A stretch of 64,000 nt of DNA from contig URLZ01000001.1 of NCBI GenBank assembly GCA_900548895.1, forward strand, positions 1 through 64,000. Reading direction: 5' to 3'. A model generated the notes under the pieces. The model did no database searches. It saw only the letters and a program-made list of their open reading frames with translations, and was not told the DNA's origin. Below, one piece after another: positions 48,957 through 57,773 of the stretch. Origin of the DNA: an uncultured Akkermansia sp. (lineage in GTDB: Bacteria > Verrucomicrobiota > Verrucomicrobiia > Verrucomicrobiales > Akkermansiaceae). The translations under genes were made by a program, and so were the position numbers. The number at the start of each line of letters is the position of its first letter. Positions within the stretch are counted from its first letter, which is position 1.

Positions 48957-50141
48957 TCAGGCGAGCTTGGTGCGATCCGGCTTGTGAAGCATCTCGGCCT
49001 CGCGCTTGACGCGCACCTGCAGATCCGCCAGAGCGTTCATGTAGTAGATGTAGGCGTCGTAGGGCGAGGGGTAGGGGGTGAAGCCGTTGGATTTCTCCAT
49101 GTAGTGGAAGTGATCCGCGCTCTGAAGCTTGCGCCAGACGTGAATCATGTCCTGATCTTCACTGGCCTTGACGGCCTCCTCGAGGTCGTAGATCTTCTTG
49201 ATGGCCTCCTGCTGCATGACGTTGCCGTTCCACTGGGTGGTGGTGCCGTAGGTGGAGCAGGTGACGGGGTTCGGGCAGTCGATGGTGCCCGTCGAGCGGA
49301 AGCGCTTGACGGCGCGGCCGGGGGTCGTGAAGGTGTTGCCGTTGAAGAGGGCGGCCATGATCATCGTGCGCCAGAACTCGAAGACGCCGGTGGAGTCCGC
49401 CTGTCGTTCGCCGAGGGTCTCGTAGTCCATCGAGATGTTGACGATCTGCCCCTCCTGATGCGTCAGCCAGTCGGCATAGGTGTGCGGTGAGAGGGGGTAT
49501 TCGCTCCACGAGGGGTCGACGCGGCGGTTGGCCAGGTCATTGGAGAGGTGACGGTTGCGAATGATGGTCTTGGTCTTGGCGATGAGCGGCGCGCACTGAA
49601 GGTCGTTGGTGTGGCGGTTGGACATCATGCGGCTGTTGCCGTCGGCCATGATGCCGGCAAAGCCCATGTCATAGGCCTGAGCGGCAATGGCGTTCGAGTA
49701 GAGCATGCCGGTGTTCCAGAGCACGGTCGGGCGCTGCCCGAAGAGCTCTTCCATGAGGTCCATGTGCTCATGCACCTGCTCGACGAACTCTCCCGGGGAG
49801 TAGAGGGAGGCCAGAGAGGCGTAGTAGGGCATGGCCAGGAACTCGACGCAGCCGGTCTCCGCCAGCTCCTGGAAGGAGGTGATGAGATCCGGGCGGTGGT
49901 AGCGGGCCTGCTCGAGGATGACGCCCGAGAGGGCGAGCGAGAATTTGAACTTGCCGTCCGACAGCTCGATGAGCTGTTTCATCAGACGGTTAGCCGGAAG
50001 GTAGCAGCGTTCGGACACCTGACTGAGGACGCGGCCGTTCAGCTCGTCGTCTTCGTAGAACGCATGCTCGCCGATTTTGAAGAAATCGTAGTGAATCAGT
50101 CGATTGGGCTGATGCGCATGAAACGTGAGAGAAATGTTCAT
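48957..50141 (-). CDS. GH57-family glycoside hydrolase-like protein with altered nucleophile region
   Basis: 394 aa. GH57 enzymes are retaining alpha-amylases, amylopullulanases or branching enzymes with a Glu nucleophile and Asp acid/base. Visible are the start motif FHAHQPNRL, LPANRLMKQL, FSLALSGV, ELAETGCVEFLAMPYYAS and the acid/base region ISMDYETLGERQ with its Asp. In the third conserved region related proteins carry a Glu after Asn-Thr, but this protein reads WNTGMLYSN with Gly145. The Glu in the FLAET-type region is also missing (FLAMP). The catalytic nucleophile may therefore be lost. It follows the glycosyltransferase gene by 33 bp, a pair known in Bacteroides-type alpha-glucan metabolism, so a role in glycogen synthesis or control is likely, possibly non-catalytic. 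Confidence 0.85.
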   Translation of the reverse strand: MNISLTFHAHQPNRLIHYDFFKIGEHAFYEDDELNGRVLSQVSERCYLPANRLMKQLIELSDGKFKFSLALSGVILEQARYHRPDLITSFQELAETGCVEFLAMPYYASLASLYSPGEFVEQVHEHMDLMEELFGQRPTVLWNTGMLYSNAIAAQAYDMGFAGIMADGNSRMMSNRHTNDLQCAPLIAKTKTIIRNRHLSNDLANRRVDPSWSEYPLSPHTYADWLTHQEGQIVNISMDYETLGERQADSTGVFEFWRTMIMAALFNGNTFTTPGRAVKRFRSTGTIDCPNPVTCSTYGTTTQWNGNVMQQEAIKKIYDLEEAVKASEDQDMIHVWRKLQSADHFHYMEKSNGFTPYPSPYDAYIYYMNALADLQVRVKREAEMLHKPDRTKLA

Positions 50142-50174
50142 GATAGATGTCTCTGTTTCTGGATGTTGTTGTCT

Positions 50175-51473
50175 TTACCAACCGAGGACGTGGTGATAGA
50201 CGGCAATCATCTTGTCGGCAGCCGTGTCCCAGTTGGAGTTCTTGATATCCTGAGCACTTTGCTCAGCCACACGCTTGTAGAGTTTCTCATCGGTGATGAG
50301 GTCCACAATGTGCTTGGCCATCATGTTGACGTCCCAGAAGTCGGCCTTGAGGGCGCCCTTCATGACTTCTGCAACGCCGCTCTGCTTGGAGATGACGGCC
50401 GGAATGTTGAACTGCGCGGCTTCGAGGGCGGAGAGGCCGAAGGGCTCAGAGACGGACGGCATGCAGTACACGTCGGTCATCGAGAGCAGCTCGTTGACTT
50501 TCTCCTTGTTGAGGAAGCCGGTGAAGTGGAACTTGTCGCCCACGCCGTGGAAGGCTCCCGTCTCGATGAGCTGGCGGAGCTTTTCGCCCGTGCCGGCCAT
50601 GACAAAGCGGACGTTGTCCGTCTGCTCCAGCACCTTGGCGGCAATCTGCAGGAAGAACTCCGGACCCTTCTGCGCCGTGAGGCGGCCGAGGAAGAGGACG
50701 AGCTTTTCCGGGAACTTTTTCTTGGAGTGGTAGACGTGCACGGGATCCGCGCCGTTGTGCACGGGGAAGATCTTGGCCGGGTCGATGCCGTAGTGACCGG
50801 CGGCGATCATGCCCGTGTACTTCGAGACGGGGATGACGGCGTCGGCCTGCTCCATGCCGTATTTCTCAATGTCGTAGATCCAGCCGCGGGCGTCGGCGCC
50901 GGCGCGGTCGAACTGCGAGGCGTGCAGGTGCACCACCAGAGGCTTGCCGGTGGCCTTCTTGACTTCGACGCCGGCCAGATAGGTCATCCAGTCGTGGGCG
51001 TGCACGATGTCAAAGTCGTAGCTGCGAGCCATGACGGCGCAGATCTTCGAGAACTCGATGACCTTGCGCGCAAGGTCGCCGGCGTAAAGGTCCTCCTTGC
51101 CCGTGAAGAGCTCCAGATCGGCCTTGTGAATCTTGGAGAAGAGCAGCTTGCCCTCCTTGGTGAAGGTGATGGCACCGGGGGTGCCCTCGACGCTGGCGTA
51201 GGGATCCAGATTGATGGGGGCCTTGCTCACCATGGCAAAGCTCTCGTAGGTGTAATCCGCCTCCATCTGCTCAATCTGCTCCATGCGGAGCGTGTTGATG
51301 CCCGTCAGTGTAAAGCCGTCATAGTGCGCGTCGGGTGCTGCCTTCGGCACGATGACGGACAGATCGACCTTTTTGGAGAGTGCTTTGGAGATGCCCATAC
51401 AGGCCACGCCCAGACCGCCGTTGATGAGCGGCGGAAACTCCCATCCCAGTTCCAATACTTTGATTCTCCTCAT
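50175..51473 (-). CDS. GT4/GT5-type glycosyltransferase, glycogen-synthase-like
   Basis: 432 aa with two Rossmann domains (GT-B fold). The N-terminus ELGWEFPPLINGGLGVACMG is the GGLG-type donor site of starch/glycogen synthases and GT4 enzymes. Then come FDIVHAHDWMTYLAG, FPVHNGADPV, LVLFLGRLTAQKG and the C-terminal E-x7-E motif in SEPFGLSALEAAQ. It probably adds glucose from a nucleotide sugar to an alpha-glucan. GT4 and GT5 are hard to separate by eye. It is first in a two-gene operon with a GH57 protein, the arrangement seen in Bacteroides glycogen loci. The start at ATG 51473 is preceded by an A-rich, SD-less leader. Confidence 0.88.
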   Translation of the reverse strand: MRRIKVLELGWEFPPLINGGLGVACMGISKALSKKVDLSVIVPKAAPDAHYDGFTLTGINTLRMEQIEQMEADYTYESFAMVSKAPINLDPYASVEGTPGAITFTKEGKLLFSKIHKADLELFTGKEDLYAGDLARKVIEFSKICAVMARSYDFDIVHAHDWMTYLAGVEVKKATGKPLVVHLHASQFDRAGADARGWIYDIEKYGMEQADAVIPVSKYTGMIAAGHYGIDPAKIFPVHNGADPVHVYHSKKKFPEKLVLFLGRLTAQKGPEFFLQIAAKVLEQTDNVRFVMAGTGEKLRQLIETGAFHGVGDKFHFTGFLNKEKVNELLSMTDVYCMPSVSEPFGLSALEAAQFNIPAVISKQSGVAEVMKGALKADFWDVNMMAKHIVDLITDEKLYKRVAEQSAQDIKNSNWDTAADKMIAVYHHVLGW

Positions 51474-51692
51474 TGTCTTCGTTTCAAGTTTCAGTTGCAG
51501 TGTCTATCCTCTCGGATTACGCAGGCATTCAAACACAATTTAGACTTTAAGTCCAGCAGAAAGTCTTTCATTTTTTTAACGAAATCGCTCTGCCGCGTTC
51601 CGTATGAGGTCTTTGCTCTTCTCTGTGGTGAATTTGCCACGCATTGCCCCCGCCGTCTGACGGGCGGGGGAAGCTTGCCATGGCGGCTCGGC

Positions 51693-51950
51693 TCAGCCCT
51701 GAGCCGTCTGCCGATTGACTCGGCTCACCTCTTGAAGGGCCGCGATGAAGTCATCGAGCAGCTCGGCGGGCACCATGATGCGATCACGGTTCGAGCTGAC
51801 TTTCTCCGTAATGCGGATCACGCGTCCGCGAGCGTTGGCCTTCAGATCGATGAAAAAGGTTTTGCGATCAGTCGAGAGTTTTTCGGTACAAATAATATCG
51901 TCGTCCACGTTGTTGTCGGCGCTGAGGTTACAGGCAGCGCACCGACGCAT
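51693..51950 (-). CDS. PUR-family (BpuR-like) single-stranded nucleic-acid-binding protein
   Basis: 85 aa at most. Residues 19-75 fit one PUR repeat: IICTEKLSTDRKTFFIDLKA (beta strands with aromatic pair), GRVIRITEKVSSNRD, then a C-terminal helix VPAELLDDFIAALQEV. Bacterial one-repeat PUR proteins dimerise and bind single-stranded DNA or RNA; BpuR of Borrelia acts as a regulator. The first 18 residues do not look like PUR. The ATG at 51950 overlaps a perfect TATAAT (51954-51949 on the minus strand), so if that is the -10 box the real start is probably GTG 51908, giving a 71-aa protein. It stands alone between the glycogen operon and birA. Confidence 0.75.
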   Translation of the reverse strand: MRRCAACNLSADNNVDDDIICTEKLSTDRKTFFIDLKANARGRVIRITEKVSSNRDRIMVPAELLDDFIAALQEVSRVNRQTAQG

Positions 51951-51954
51951 TATA
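51949..51954 (-). promoter_or_regulatory. Perfect TATAAT at the start of the PUR gene
   Basis: A consensus -10 hexamer on the minus strand that contains part of the annotated ATG. No strong -35 was found. Confidence 0.45.
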
Positions 51955-52057
51955 CCACGGAATGCCCGCAGGTCAATATGTAACTGATAAGATTTCGCAA
52001 AAGGGGCGAAAATGCCGCGCAGCGCTGCGGCCCGGAGCCGCGCGCCGGGGGAGGGGC

Positions 52058-52783
52058 TCAGATGAGCTCCTTCATGCGGTTGACGGTGATGCCGGGCACG
52101 GTGAGCCGCGAGCCGTCGGGTCGCCTCAGGATGGGCGAGCCGTCGCTCTCCACCCCGGCGAAGAAACCGCAGACGCGCTCGGTGTCGGTAATGGCGACGA
52201 CGGGCTGACTCTCGCCCCAGGCGAGTTCGAGCTTGGAGGCGATGGCGTCCAGTCCACCCTCGATGAAGTAGTTGAAGTTTTCCGCGAGGTTGTCGGCGAT
52301 GATGGTGCGCAGCTTTTTGACGGAGGGGCAGCCGACGACGAGGTCGCCCAGTCGGGCGGGGGGATCCGTCGTCTGCCCGTCGAGCGCGACGACGTTGTTG
52401 AAGACGTTGACGCCGATGCCGACGGAGGCCATGGTCGCGGCAGGGCGTTCGACGAGGATACCGGCGAGCTTTTTCTTGCCCACCAGCACGTCGTTGGGCC
52501 AGCGCAGGCGCAGGCCGTCGATGCCGTAGGGGCGCAGCGAGTCGATGATGGCCACGCCGGCCACGAGGGGCAGCAGGCCCCAGGAGCGCGGAGACTTCGG
52601 ATCAATGGGGAGGTTGTAGGAGGCCCAGAGACCGCCGGGCTCGCCGAACCACGGGCGGTTGAAGCGTCCGCGGCCGTGCGTTTGCTGATTGCAGCTGACG
52701 ATGGTCCAGGCGGGGAACTTGCGGGCCACGTTGAATGTCGAGTCGCAGACGTCGACCTCCTCCACTTTCCATTGCATGCTCAT
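52058..52783 (-). CDS. birA: Biotin-[acetyl-CoA-carboxylase] ligase, without DNA-binding domain
   Basis: 241 aa from ATG 52783, with an alternative ATG two codons later. It activates biotin with ATP to biotinyl-AMP and transfers it to a lysine of the biotin carrier protein of acetyl-CoA carboxylase. Motifs: VCDSTFNVARKF, the biotinyl-AMP loop QQTHGRGRFNRPW, LRWPNDVLVGKKKLAGILVE, VGIGVNVFN and a C-terminal SH3-like domain (VCGFFAGVESDGSPIL). It lacks the N-terminal helix-turn-helix of E. coli BirA, so it is a ligase only, not a repressor. TAGAAT ends 6 nt before the ATG, predicting a leaderless mRNA. It is divergent from the GNAT gene. Confidence 0.94.
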   Translation of the reverse strand: MSMQWKVEEVDVCDSTFNVARKFPAWTIVSCNQQTHGRGRFNRPWFGEPGGLWASYNLPIDPKSPRSWGLLPLVAGVAIIDSLRPYGIDGLRLRWPNDVLVGKKKLAGILVERPAATMASVGIGVNVFNNVVALDGQTTDPPARLGDLVVGCPSVKKLRTIIADNLAENFNYFIEGGLDAIASKLELAWGESQPVVAITDTERVCGFFAGVESDGSPILRRPDGSRLTVPGITVNRMKELI

Positions 52784-52789
52784 GGCTCC

Positions 52790-52795
52790 ATTCTA
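52790..52795 (-). promoter_or_regulatory. -10 box of birA
   Basis: TAGAAT on the minus strand ends 6 nt before ATG 52783. The -35 region is degenerate. Confidence 0.55.
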
Positions 52796-52857
52796 GCCTA
52801 CCAAGCCGCGTGCGTCCACCAAATTATGAGCAAAATGCGAATAACGCGAGTTTTAGC

Positions 52858-52887
52858 TTGCTTGGGCGGCTGTCTGTTTGCTAGAAA
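52858..52887 (+). promoter_or_regulatory. Promoter giving a leaderless GNAT mRNA
   Basis: TTGCTT at 52858-52863, 18 nt, TAGAAA at 52882-52887, ending 7 nt before ATG 52895. Confidence 0.65.
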
Positions 52888-52894
52888 GAGGGCG

Positions 52895-53479
52895 ATGGAC
52901 AGAGTGCATGAGAGAGAGAGGAGGGCGGCGGCCGAGGAGCTGCGCGCCGTGCGCATCAGATCGGCGCAGGATGAGGGTTATGCCGCTCTCCTGCGGCTGA
53001 TGGAGGGCAGTTTTCCGCCGGAGGAGCGCCGCAGTGAGCCCCAGCATCGGCGGGCCCTGGCCGAGGGCGATTTTCATTGCCTGCTGCTGCGCGAGGAGGG
53101 GCAGGTGGCGGGGCTGCTCACCTATTGGCTCCACCGGGACTTCGCCTTTGTGGAGCATCTCGCCGTCAATCCTGAGCAGCGCGGGCGGGGGCTCGGCCAT
53201 CGCATCATGCAGTTGCTCGCGGAGGAGCTCTGCCCGGGCGTACCCGTCATCCTTGAAATTGAGCCGGTTTGCGATGAGATGACGGCGCGCCGGCTGCGCT
53301 TTTATGAGAGCTGTGGCTTTGTGCGCCTGCCGGATGCTCATGTGCAGCTTCCCTATCACGCCGGGGGCTCTCCGCTGCCGATGGAGCTGCTGCTGCACCC
53401 CTGCGGCGCGCCGGCTGTGTGCCCGCCGGGCTTTGAGGATTACGTCCGCGGACACGTGATGCAGTACGTTGACCGCTGA
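52895..53479 (+). CDS. GNAT-family N-acetyltransferase
   Basis: 194 aa from ATG 52895. The longer open frame upstream runs through birA's control region and is not real. GNAT landmarks: VRIRSAQDEGYAALLRLMEG, then VAGLLTYWLHRDFAFVEHLA, the acetyl-CoA-binding AVNPEQRGRGLGHRIMQLLA (Q/R-x-x-G-x-G/A) and LRFYESCGFVRLP. It transfers an acetyl group from acetyl-CoA to an amine; the substrate could be a protein, a small metabolite or an antibiotic. No partner gene suggests which. It is divergent from birA, with both promoters in a gap of 111 bp. Confidence 0.88.
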   Translation: MDRVHERERRAAAEELRAVRIRSAQDEGYAALLRLMEGSFPPEERRSEPQHRRALAEGDFHCLLLREEGQVAGLLTYWLHRDFAFVEHLAVNPEQRGRGLGHRIMQLLAEELCPGVPVILEIEPVCDEMTARRLRFYESCGFVRLPDAHVQLPYHAGGSPLPMELLLHPCGAPAVCPPGFEDYVRGHVMQYVDR

Positions 53480-53658
53480 GCGAACGGGCCGGGAAAAAAC
53501 GGCTGCGGGCGGGTTCTCTGCCGGGGTGCGGCTGTCGCCGCCGCACTCGGCCCTGAGCGCTCGGGGAGGAGGTGGGAAAGATTTGGGGAAGAGTGCGCGA
53601 GCACCCGCGTCGGCCGGGCCGCCGCAGGGAGCTTGTTCGAAGGCGAGAGACGGCGAGC

Positions 53659-54147
53659 TCAGGGATTGCGGCGGCTCATGAGCTCGGCCAAGGCTTCATT
53701 CAGTCGCGCGGCGAGGGCGTCGCTGCTGCCCGCGGGGGCGAGTTGCTGCTGCTCGAGCATGCGGGAGATGTGAATCTGAAGCTCTACGTTCCTCTTGAGC
53801 TGCCCGAGCAGTCGCTGCGCCTCTTCCGGCGGCAGGGTGGCGTCCTGAAGATTTTGGATGATGCTCTGCGCCTCCACTTTCAACACGTCGGTGTAGTTCG
53901 CCGCGCCGCTCGCGCATTGCTCCCAACTCCGCTGCACGTCGGTATAGGGGGAGGCCGCGAGGTTGTGCTGCTGCTGCACAAGGGCGGCCAAGGTGTCACG
54001 GTCGGCAAGCTTGGCAACTGGCGTCGCCGCGGATGCTGCGGATGCCGGGGGTGTCGCCGTCGCGTCCGCGGCGGCGAGCGGGGGCAGGGCGAGGGCGGCG
54101 GTGCTGAGGATCACGGCGTAGGGGTGATGGGCTGGCTTCATGGTCAT
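53659..54147 (-). CDS. Small periplasmic helical protein
   Basis: 162 aa from ATG 54147, with an alternative ATG at 54141. It has a signal peptide (about residues 1-27, ending PLAAADA) and an A/T/P-rich linker. The remainder is helical with heptad-like spacing (LAALVQQQHNLAASPYTDVQ, AQRLLGQLKRNVELQIHISRML), so a coiled coil is likely. No known family was recognised. A CATAAT box (54163-54158) ends 10 nt before the ATG, the leaderless spacing. The longer frame to 54207 passes through that box and is less likely. Confidence 0.65.
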   Translation of the reverse strand: MTMKPAHHPYAVILSTAALALPPLAAADATATPPASAASAATPVAKLADRDTLAALVQQQHNLAASPYTDVQRSWEQCASGAANYTDVLKVEAQSIIQNLQDATLPPEEAQRLLGQLKRNVELQIHISRMLEQQQLAPAGSSDALAARLNEALAELMSRRNP

Positions 54148-54301
54148 GTTCAGGGCAATTATGCCCTCTTCCTTTGCAAGGCTAACAAGAGCGGATGCTC
54201 CCGTCAAGTTGAAAGTCGCTCGATGACGCGATGGCGGGCGGGCTCGCTTGCAATCGCCGGCTCCATTTCCGAACGGAGCGGCGAGGGCGGCGGGGGGCAG
54301 T

Positions 54302-55051
54302 TTACTCGTCCTGATTGGGGTAGGGCGCGCGCTTCTGCTCGGTGTAGTCCCAGCCCTTTTTGAGGCGCTCCCAGAAGGCGAAGTGCGTGTGATCGGCCTC
54401 CTGCTGCATGCGCTCGTCCGTCATGCGGAAGGGGTAGACTTGCACGCGGACGCCCTCCTGACCGTTGCGCAGGGCGGCAGCGACCATGGAGTAGATTTCC
54501 TCAATGCCGGGGTCCGTCATGGCGAAGCAGCCGATGGAGCAGTCTTTGCCGTGAATCATGATGAGCGAGCCGGTGCGCCCGAGCTGCCTGTCGTAGCGAT
54601 TGGGGTAGCCGATGTTGAAGGAGAGGTGGTAGGAGCTCCGGGGATTCAGAGCTGGCGGGGTGACGCGATAAAAGCCCTCGGGCGCTTGGCAGTCGCCCTC
54701 CTGAGTCTTGGGCCCGAGTTCGCCGCTCATGCCGGCGATGGGGTAGGTTTTGGCGATGCTCCAGCGGCCTTCACGGCAGCACCAGAGCTCAAGCTCGAGG
54801 TCTTCCTTGATGATGCGGATGAAGACGGGCAGCCCGTAGAGCTCGCCGTAGCTGCGGCGGGCGCGCTGCTCAGCTTGCCGGAGTTTCTCGTCGATGCTAC
54901 TTTCTTCCGCGCGGGCGGGTGCGCCGGCGGTGCCGAGGATGGCGAGGGCTCTCAGGGTGCCGAGGCTGCCGGAGGCGGGCAGAGTGGCGAGGGCGGCGGA
55001 GGCGGCCAGGAGTCGTTGCATGGTGGGGCGGAATCGGGGGTGGGGTTTCAT
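54302..55051 (-). CDS. YafK/DpaA-like L,D-transpeptidase-fold protein
   Basis: About 249 aa from ATG 55051, with an alternative start at 55021. It has a signal peptide ending ARA. The YkuD-fold domain spans about residues 70-205: LWCCREGRWSIAKTYPIAGM, then GFYRVTPPALNP, YHLSFNIGYPNRYDR and the active site IMIHGKDCSIGCFAMTDPGI. The nucleophile Cys sits in SIGCFAM as in the YafK branch, rather than the SHGC of classic L,D-transpeptidases. YafK (DpaA/LdtF) of E. coli cleaves the link between Braun lipoprotein and peptidoglycan. It should act on the cell wall in the periplasm. It lies 68 bp after proA on the same strand and may be cotranscribed, without an obvious functional tie. Confidence 0.85.
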   Translation of the reverse strand: MKPHPRFRPTMQRLLAASAALATLPASGSLGTLRALAILGTAGAPARAEESSIDEKLRQAEQRARRSYGELYGLPVFIRIIKEDLELELWCCREGRWSIAKTYPIAGMSGELGPKTQEGDCQAPEGFYRVTPPALNPRSSYHLSFNIGYPNRYDRQLGRTGSLIMIHGKDCSIGCFAMTDPGIEEIYSMVAAALRNGQEGVRVQVYPFRMTDERMQQEADHTHFAFWERLKKGWDYTEQKRAPYPNQDE

Positions 55052-55119
55052 GGCGGAGTTGGGTGGGTGAGAGAGGGGGGGCACCGCCGCGAGTGGTGCC
55101 GCGGCGGCCGGGCGCGGGC

Positions 55120-56367
55120 TCAGGGGCGCGTTTGCCCCTGCCCGCGGATGATCCACTTGTAGGTGGTGATTTCCTCCAGCCCCATGGGGCCGCGGGCGTG
55201 GAGCTTCTGAGTGCTGATGCCGATCTCCGCCCCGAGGCCGAACTGGGCGCCGTCGGTGAAGGAGGTGGGAGCGTTGGTGTAGACGCAGGCGGCGTCAACC
55301 ATGCGGGTGAAGCGCTCGGCGGCGTCGCAGTCCTCCGTGATGATGCATTCGCTGTGGCCCGAGCCGTGCAGGGCGATGTGCTCAAGGGCTTCGTCGAGAT
55401 TCGATACGCTGCGGATGGCCATGGCGTAGCTGAGGTATTCCGTGCCGTAGTCCGCCGGGGTGGCGGGGATGAGGAGATCGTCCGAGTAGTGGCCGCGCAG
55501 GGCATCCAGAGCGTCGCTGTCGGCGTGCAGGCGCACGCGGTGCTGCAGCAGCGGGGCGCAGAGGGCGGCGAGGTCTGCGAGGCGCTCGCGGTGGATGAGC
55601 AGGCAGTCGAGGGCGTTGCAGACGCTGACGCGCCGCGTCTTGGCGTTGTTGATGATGGCGCGTCCCTTTTCGAGGTCGCCGTCGCGGTCGAAGTAGGCGT
55701 GGCAGACGCCGGCTCCGGTCTCGATGATGGGGACGAGGGCGTTTTCCCGCACGTGCCGGATGAGGCGGCTGCTGCCGCGGGGGATGACGAGGTCGATGAG
55801 TCCGCGGGCTTGCAGCAGGACGGTGCCGGCTTCGCGATCGGGCGGCAGCAGGGTGAGGGTGTCGGCATCGGCGCCGAGGCTCTCGAGGGTGCGACACAGC
55901 AGGGCGGCAATGGCGCGGTTGGAGGCGTCGGCGTCGTGCCCGCCCTTGAGGACGCAGGCGCTGCCGGCCTTCAGGCAGAGGGCGAAGACGTCGAAGGTAA
56001 CGTTGGGGCGGGCTTCGTAGATGACGCCGATGACGCCGAAGGGGACGCTGACGCGGCGCAGCTCGAGCCCGTTGGGCAGCGTGCGCTGAATCAGGGTGCG
56101 GCCGAGGGGGCTGGGCAGGGCGGCGACGTGGCGAAGGCCGTCGGCGATGTCGCAGAGGCGTTCGGGGGTGAGTCGCAGGCGGTCGCAGAGGGGGCTGTCG
56201 GGCTCCATGCGGGCGAGGTCTTCGGCGTTGGCGGCCAGCAGGTGCTCCTGCTCGCTCGGTATGGCGTCGGCCGCGGCGAGGAGGATGCGGTTGATCTGCG
56301 CTTCGTCGAGTTGCAGGAGGCGGCGGGCCGCTTGGCGGCTGCGGCGGAAGGTTGCGGTGAGGTCCAT
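55120..56367 (-). CDS. proA: Gamma-glutamyl phosphate reductase
   Basis: 415 aa, the usual length. It reduces gamma-glutamyl phosphate with NADPH to glutamate semialdehyde, the second step of proline synthesis. Motifs: [45 protein letters not shown], the catalytic-cysteine block [13 protein letters not shown] and [20 protein letters not shown] with [13 protein letters not shown]. It is an aldehyde-dehydrogenase-fold enzyme. The start at ATG 56367 gives the family N-terminus; the upstream open frame is low-complexity. It follows proB by 148 bp, with a C-rich leader and no Shine-Dalgarno, and is part of the proC-proB-proA cluster. Confidence 0.95.
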   Translation of the reverse strand: MDLTATFRRSRQAARRLLQLDEAQINRILLAAADAIPSEQEHLLAANAEDLARMEPDSPLCDRLRLTPERLCDIADGLRHVAALPSPLGRTLIQRTLPNGLELRRVSVPFGVIGVIYEARPNVTFDVFALCLKAGSACVLKGGHDADASNRAIAALLCRTLESLGADADTLTLLPPDREAGTVLLQARGLIDLVIPRGSSRLIRHVRENALVPIIETGAGVCHAYFDRDGDLEKGRAIINNAKTRRVSVCNALDCLLIHRERLADLAALCAPLLQHRVRLHADSDALDALRGHYSDDLLIPATPADYGTEYLSYAMAIRSVSNLDEALEHIALHGSGHSECIITEDCDAAERFTRMVDAACVYTNAPTSFTDGAQFGLGAEIGISTQKLHARGPMGLEEITTYKWIIRGQGQTRP

Positions 56368-56515
56368 GACGGGGGGCGTTCTGCCGGCGGGGCCGGCTTG
56401 CGATGGAGGGGGAGGGTCGTGATCAGCGATGCGGGAGCGAGCGCGGGGCCGTGAGCCGGAGGCGGAGGGGAGCCGGGGACAGAGCCGACGTGCACGCAGG
56501 GGTGCGGTTCGCCGC

Positions 56516-57607
56516 TTATTCGATGTAGAGGTTGGAGGCGGGCACAAGGGTGCCGGTATCGTGCCGCCCGACGCGGCGGCGGGCTTCCTCGCTGCCGAGG
56601 GCACTGCGGCCGATGCCGAGTTCACAGCCGTCCGGGGCGATGAGGCGCACGAGGTCGTCGGGTTCGAAGATGCCCTCAATGCGCGTGATGCCGCTGAGGG
56701 GGAGATCGGCGGCGCTTTCCGCCCGCAGGGTCTCGGCGGTGGCGGCGGTGACGAAGATGCGGCCCTTGGAGTAGCTGATGCCCGGGCTGCTCTTCAGCCC
56801 GCCGGCGTCGCTGCCGCCCTCGCTGTGGGGCAGAAAGCGGGTGAAGCTGAGGCTCTCGGGCCGGAAGAGAAGGTCGCAGAGCACGTTGTCGCGCTTGCCG
56901 TTGGCGATGAGTACCTCGATGCCGGCCTCGGCGACGCGCAGGGCGATGTTGCTCTTGGTCACCATGCCGCCGCGCCCGAAGCCGGATTTTTCACTGCTGA
57001 TGCAGCGGCTCAGGTCGGTCTCTCGGGTGATGTCGCGGATGACGCTGGCTCCCGGGGTGCCGGGTTTGCCGTTGTAGATGCCGTCCACGTTGCTCAGGAT
57101 GATGAGGGTGCGCGCGCCCATCAGGGTGGCGATGAGCCCGGAGAGTTCGTCGTTGTCGGTGAACATGAGCTCGGTGACGCTCACGGTGTCATTTTCGTTG
57201 ACGATGGGCAGCACGCCGTTGGCGAGCATGACGCTCATGCAGTTGCGCTGGTTGAGGCAGTGCCGCCTCGTGCTGAAGCTCTCCTTCATGGTGAGCACCT
57301 GACCGACGGTGATGCCGTGCTCGCGGAAGAGCTCGTAGTAGCGGTTGATGAGCTTCGCCTGGCCGACGGCGGAGTAGAGCTGGCGCTGGTCGACGTGATC
57401 CATGTGCCCGTGGGGCAACTCTCGCAGCTCGCTGCGGCCGCTGGCGACAGCGCCGGAGGAGATGAGAATGACGTCGAGCTTGTTGCGTCGCAGCTCGGCG
57501 ATCTGATCGACGAGGGCCGACATGCGGGTGATGTCGAGGCTGCCGTCACTGCGGGTCAGCACATTGCTGCCGACCTTGACGGCGATGAGGGGGCGCCTGT
57601 GTTTCAT
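56516..57607 (-). CDS. proB: Glutamate 5-kinase with PUA domain
   Basis: 363 aa from ATG 57607. It phosphorylates glutamate at the gamma-carboxyl, the first and feedback-inhibited step of proline synthesis. The amino-acid-kinase domain (1-260) shows [56 protein letters not shown] and [14 protein letters not shown]. Residues about 285-363 form the PUA domain ([20 protein letters not shown]), which tunes activity in many family members. It sits between proC (166 bp upstream) and proA (148 bp downstream). The gap before it is a long pyrimidine tract on the coding strand. Confidence 0.95.
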   Translation of the reverse strand: MKHRRPLIAVKVGSNVLTRSDGSLDITRMSALVDQIAELRRNKLDVILISSGAVASGRSELRELPHGHMDHVDQRQLYSAVGQAKLINRYYELFREHGITVGQVLTMKESFSTRRHCLNQRNCMSVMLANGVLPIVNENDTVSVTELMFTDNDELSGLIATLMGARTLIILSNVDGIYNGKPGTPGASVIRDITRETDLSRCISSEKSGFGRGGMVTKSNIALRVAEAGIEVLIANGKRDNVLCDLLFRPESLSFTRFLPHSEGGSDAGGLKSSPGISYSKGRIFVTAATAETLRAESAADLPLSGITRIEGIFEPDDLVRLIAPDGCELGIGRSALGSEEARRRVGRHDTGTLVPASNLYIE

Positions 57608-57773
57608 GGGATGAGGAGGGGAAGGTGTGGGGTGGAGGGCTCGGTCCGCGGGCCGAGCGAGGGGGACCGCCTTCGGGGGAATGTGATGAAAGGTGACGGC
57701 GGAGGGGAAGGAGGGGGGGACGAGAAAGAGGGCAGGATGAGAAAGGCTTGCGGAACGCAACCCCGCGCCGCAC

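Noticed and set aside
51647..51670. CCCCCGCC/GGCGGGGG hairpin after the PUR gene
   Set aside because: It has an 8-bp stem without a T-run on either strand, too weak to call a terminator with confidence.
49548..51983. 811-codon plus-strand frame across the GH57 and glycosyltransferase genes
   Set aside because: It crosses two conserved genes and their gap in antisense, and has no domain pattern.
54919..56454. 511-codon plus-strand frame opposite proA
   Set aside because: proA is complete on the minus strand. The frame is Gly/Ala/Val/Asp-rich, as expected of a shadow.
56663..56690. GGTTCGAA-like sequence resembling a tRNA T-arm
   Set aside because: It lies within proB coding sequence and has no matching acceptor, D-arm or anticodon arm. 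No tRNA was found in the window.
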